A stretch of 12,910 bases of DNA, taken from the NCBI GenBank assembly GCA_002376715.1, contig DFOK01000086.1:289-13198 (forward strand), read 5' to 3'. The position numbers and the translations under genes are program-made. Numbering within the stretch: the first letter of the stretch is position 1; every line of letters starts with the position of its first letter. Of this stretch, positions 12,460-12,910 are shown in pieces. The notes under the pieces are model-generated. The model saw nothing but the letters and a program-made list of their open reading frames with translations, had not been told where the DNA came from and did not search any database. The stretch comes from Bacteroidales bacterium UBA3543. Its GTDB lineage: Bacteria > Bacteroidota > Bacteroidia > Bacteroidales > UBA932.

Positions 12460-12735
12460 ATGTCCGATTATTTATCAGCCGACAAAAAGCAAGAGATCTT
12501 CAGCAAATACGGGAAGTCTAATGTTGACACCGGCTCACCTGAGAGTCAAGTTGCTTTGTTTTCCTACCGTATCGCTCACCTTACCGAACACCTGAAGAGG
12601 AACCGCAAGGATCACAACACCCAACGTTCACTCCTCAGACTCGTAGGTAAGAGACGTCAGTTACTCGATTACCTAAGGGATACCGACATTGAGAGATACC
12701 GTGAAATATTGAAGGCCCTCAACCTTCGTAGATAA
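12460..12735 (+). CDS. rpsO: 30S ribosomal protein S15
   Basis: Small-subunit primary rRNA-binding protein that contacts helices 20-22 of 16S rRNA and later forms a bridge to the 50S subunit. The 91 residues match the family length (about 89). The S15 signature is clear in HLTEHLKRNRKDHNTQRSLL and the following VGKRRQLLDYL (about 40-72). The GSPESQVALF segment (25-34) is the conserved N-terminal helix-loop. The ATG at 12460 follows an A/T-rich leader; no Shine-Dalgarno is present. pnp follows downstream, as in many bacteria, separated by a terminator. S15 often represses its own translation; no recognisable regulatory pseudoknot is visible here. Confidence 0.96.
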   Translation: MSDYLSADKKQEIFSKYGKSNVDTGSPESQVALFSYRIAHLTEHLKRNRKDHNTQRSLLRLVGKRRQLLDYLRDTDIERYREILKALNLRR

Positions 12736-12754
12736 TACAAACAGGAAAAAAATG

Positions 12755-12789
12755 GAGACCGCCGTGTTTTTGAAGCGGTCTCTTTTTTT
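12755..12789 (+). terminator. Intrinsic terminator between rpsO and pnp
   Basis: GAGACCGC (12755-12762) and GCGGTCTC (12775-12782) form a perfect 8-bp stem with a 12-base loop, followed by seven T residues (12783-12789). It probably gives partial termination, as no separate pnp promoter is evident downstream. Confidence 0.88.
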
Positions 12790-12800
12790 ATTGAGAAAAC

Positions 12801-12842
12801 AATTTTTTAGCGGAAACAATATAATTTTTTAGCGGAAACAAT
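12801..12842 (+). repeat. Perfect 20-bp direct repeat running into pnp start codon
   Basis: AATTTTTTAGCGGAAACAAT occurs at 12801-12820 and again at 12823-12842, separated by 'at', giving a 22-bp period. The second copy ends with the A and T of the pnp ATG. There is no substitution between copies, which suggests a recent tandem duplication of the translation-initiation leader. Confidence 0.85.
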
Positions 12843-12910
12843 GAATGTTATTAAGAAAACCATCCAATTGTCCGACGGAAGGACAATAGAAATTGAGACC
12901 GGTAAACTGG
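12841..12910 (+). CDS. pnp: Polyribonucleotide nucleotidyltransferase, N-terminal fragment
   Basis: Only 23 residues are present before the window ends: MNVIKKTIQLSDGRTIEIET and then GKL. The pattern K-T-I-x-L-x-D-G-R-T-I-x-x-E-T-G-K-L is the start of bacterial PNPase, the trimeric phosphorolytic 3'-5' exoribonuclease of RNA turnover. The position right after rpsO supports the call. The ATG at 12841 follows the duplicated 20-bp leader; GCGGAAACA precedes it with only a weak Shine-Dalgarno resemblance. Confidence 0.88.
   Translation, partial: MNVIKKTIQLSDGRTIEIETGKL

Overview
The window reads as a chromosomal segment of a Bacteroidetes bacterium, most likely of the order Bacteroidales. Five lines of evidence point there. 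Intergenic regions repeatedly carry the Bacteroidetes-type -7 element TAnnTTTG, usually as TATCTTTG. Shine-Dalgarno sequences are mostly absent and leaders are A-rich. There is a large secreted zinc metalloprotease of the DUF5117/DUF5118/DUF4953 type, an AAA_14/DUF4143 ATPase, and house-keeping proteins (AspA, GlyA, S15, PNPase) whose sequence looks like this phylum. The genus cannot be named from the sequence alone.

Layout. (1) 1-1317: 3' part of aspA (+), ending at a strong bidirectional terminator. (2) 1484-4774: a minus-strand accessory block of a 600-residue AAA+ ATPase, a WYL-domain transcriptional regulator and a small DEDDh exonuclease; regulator and nuclease are 2 bp apart. (3) 4775-5568: mostly non-coding. 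It holds an array of 23-bp tandem repeats in front of the AAA+ gene, a 52-residue orphan ORF (+) and a hairpin. (4) 5569-6777: AAA_14/DUF4143 ATPase (-), preceded by three evenly spaced palindromes. (5) 7015-8295: glyA (-). (6) 8392-11446: a SpoU-type RNA methyltransferase and a secreted metalloprotease (+), divergent from glyA. (7) 11594-12190: a lipoprotein of unknown function (+). (8) 12274-12346: tRNA-Pro(CGG) (-). (9) 12460-12910: rpsO and the start of pnp (+), the widely conserved S15-PNPase pair.

The most interesting part is 1.5-6.9 kb, an accessory island between metabolic genes. The operator-like palindrome CTGCCA-N5-TGGCAG occurs in front of the WYL regulator (2929-2945, with a degenerate second copy at 2947-2963) and in front of the AAA+ ATPase (4958-4974). 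In both places it lies exactly 10 bp upstream of a -7-like element. This predicts a WYL-controlled regulon of ATPase, regulator and exonuclease. The layout resembles WYL-regulated defence islands (BrxR/CapW-type control), but a defence role is inference only. The predicted leader of the ATPase gene is occupied by five to six degenerate repeats with an exact 23-bp period. Separately, the AAA_14 gene has its own cluster of three 16-bp palindromes at 39-40 bp spacing.

Smaller observations are a perfect 20-bp direct repeat that runs into the pnp start codon, facing and overlapping promoters of glyA and the methyltransferase gene, and patches of degenerate short repeats that abut terminator hairpins at several gene ends.
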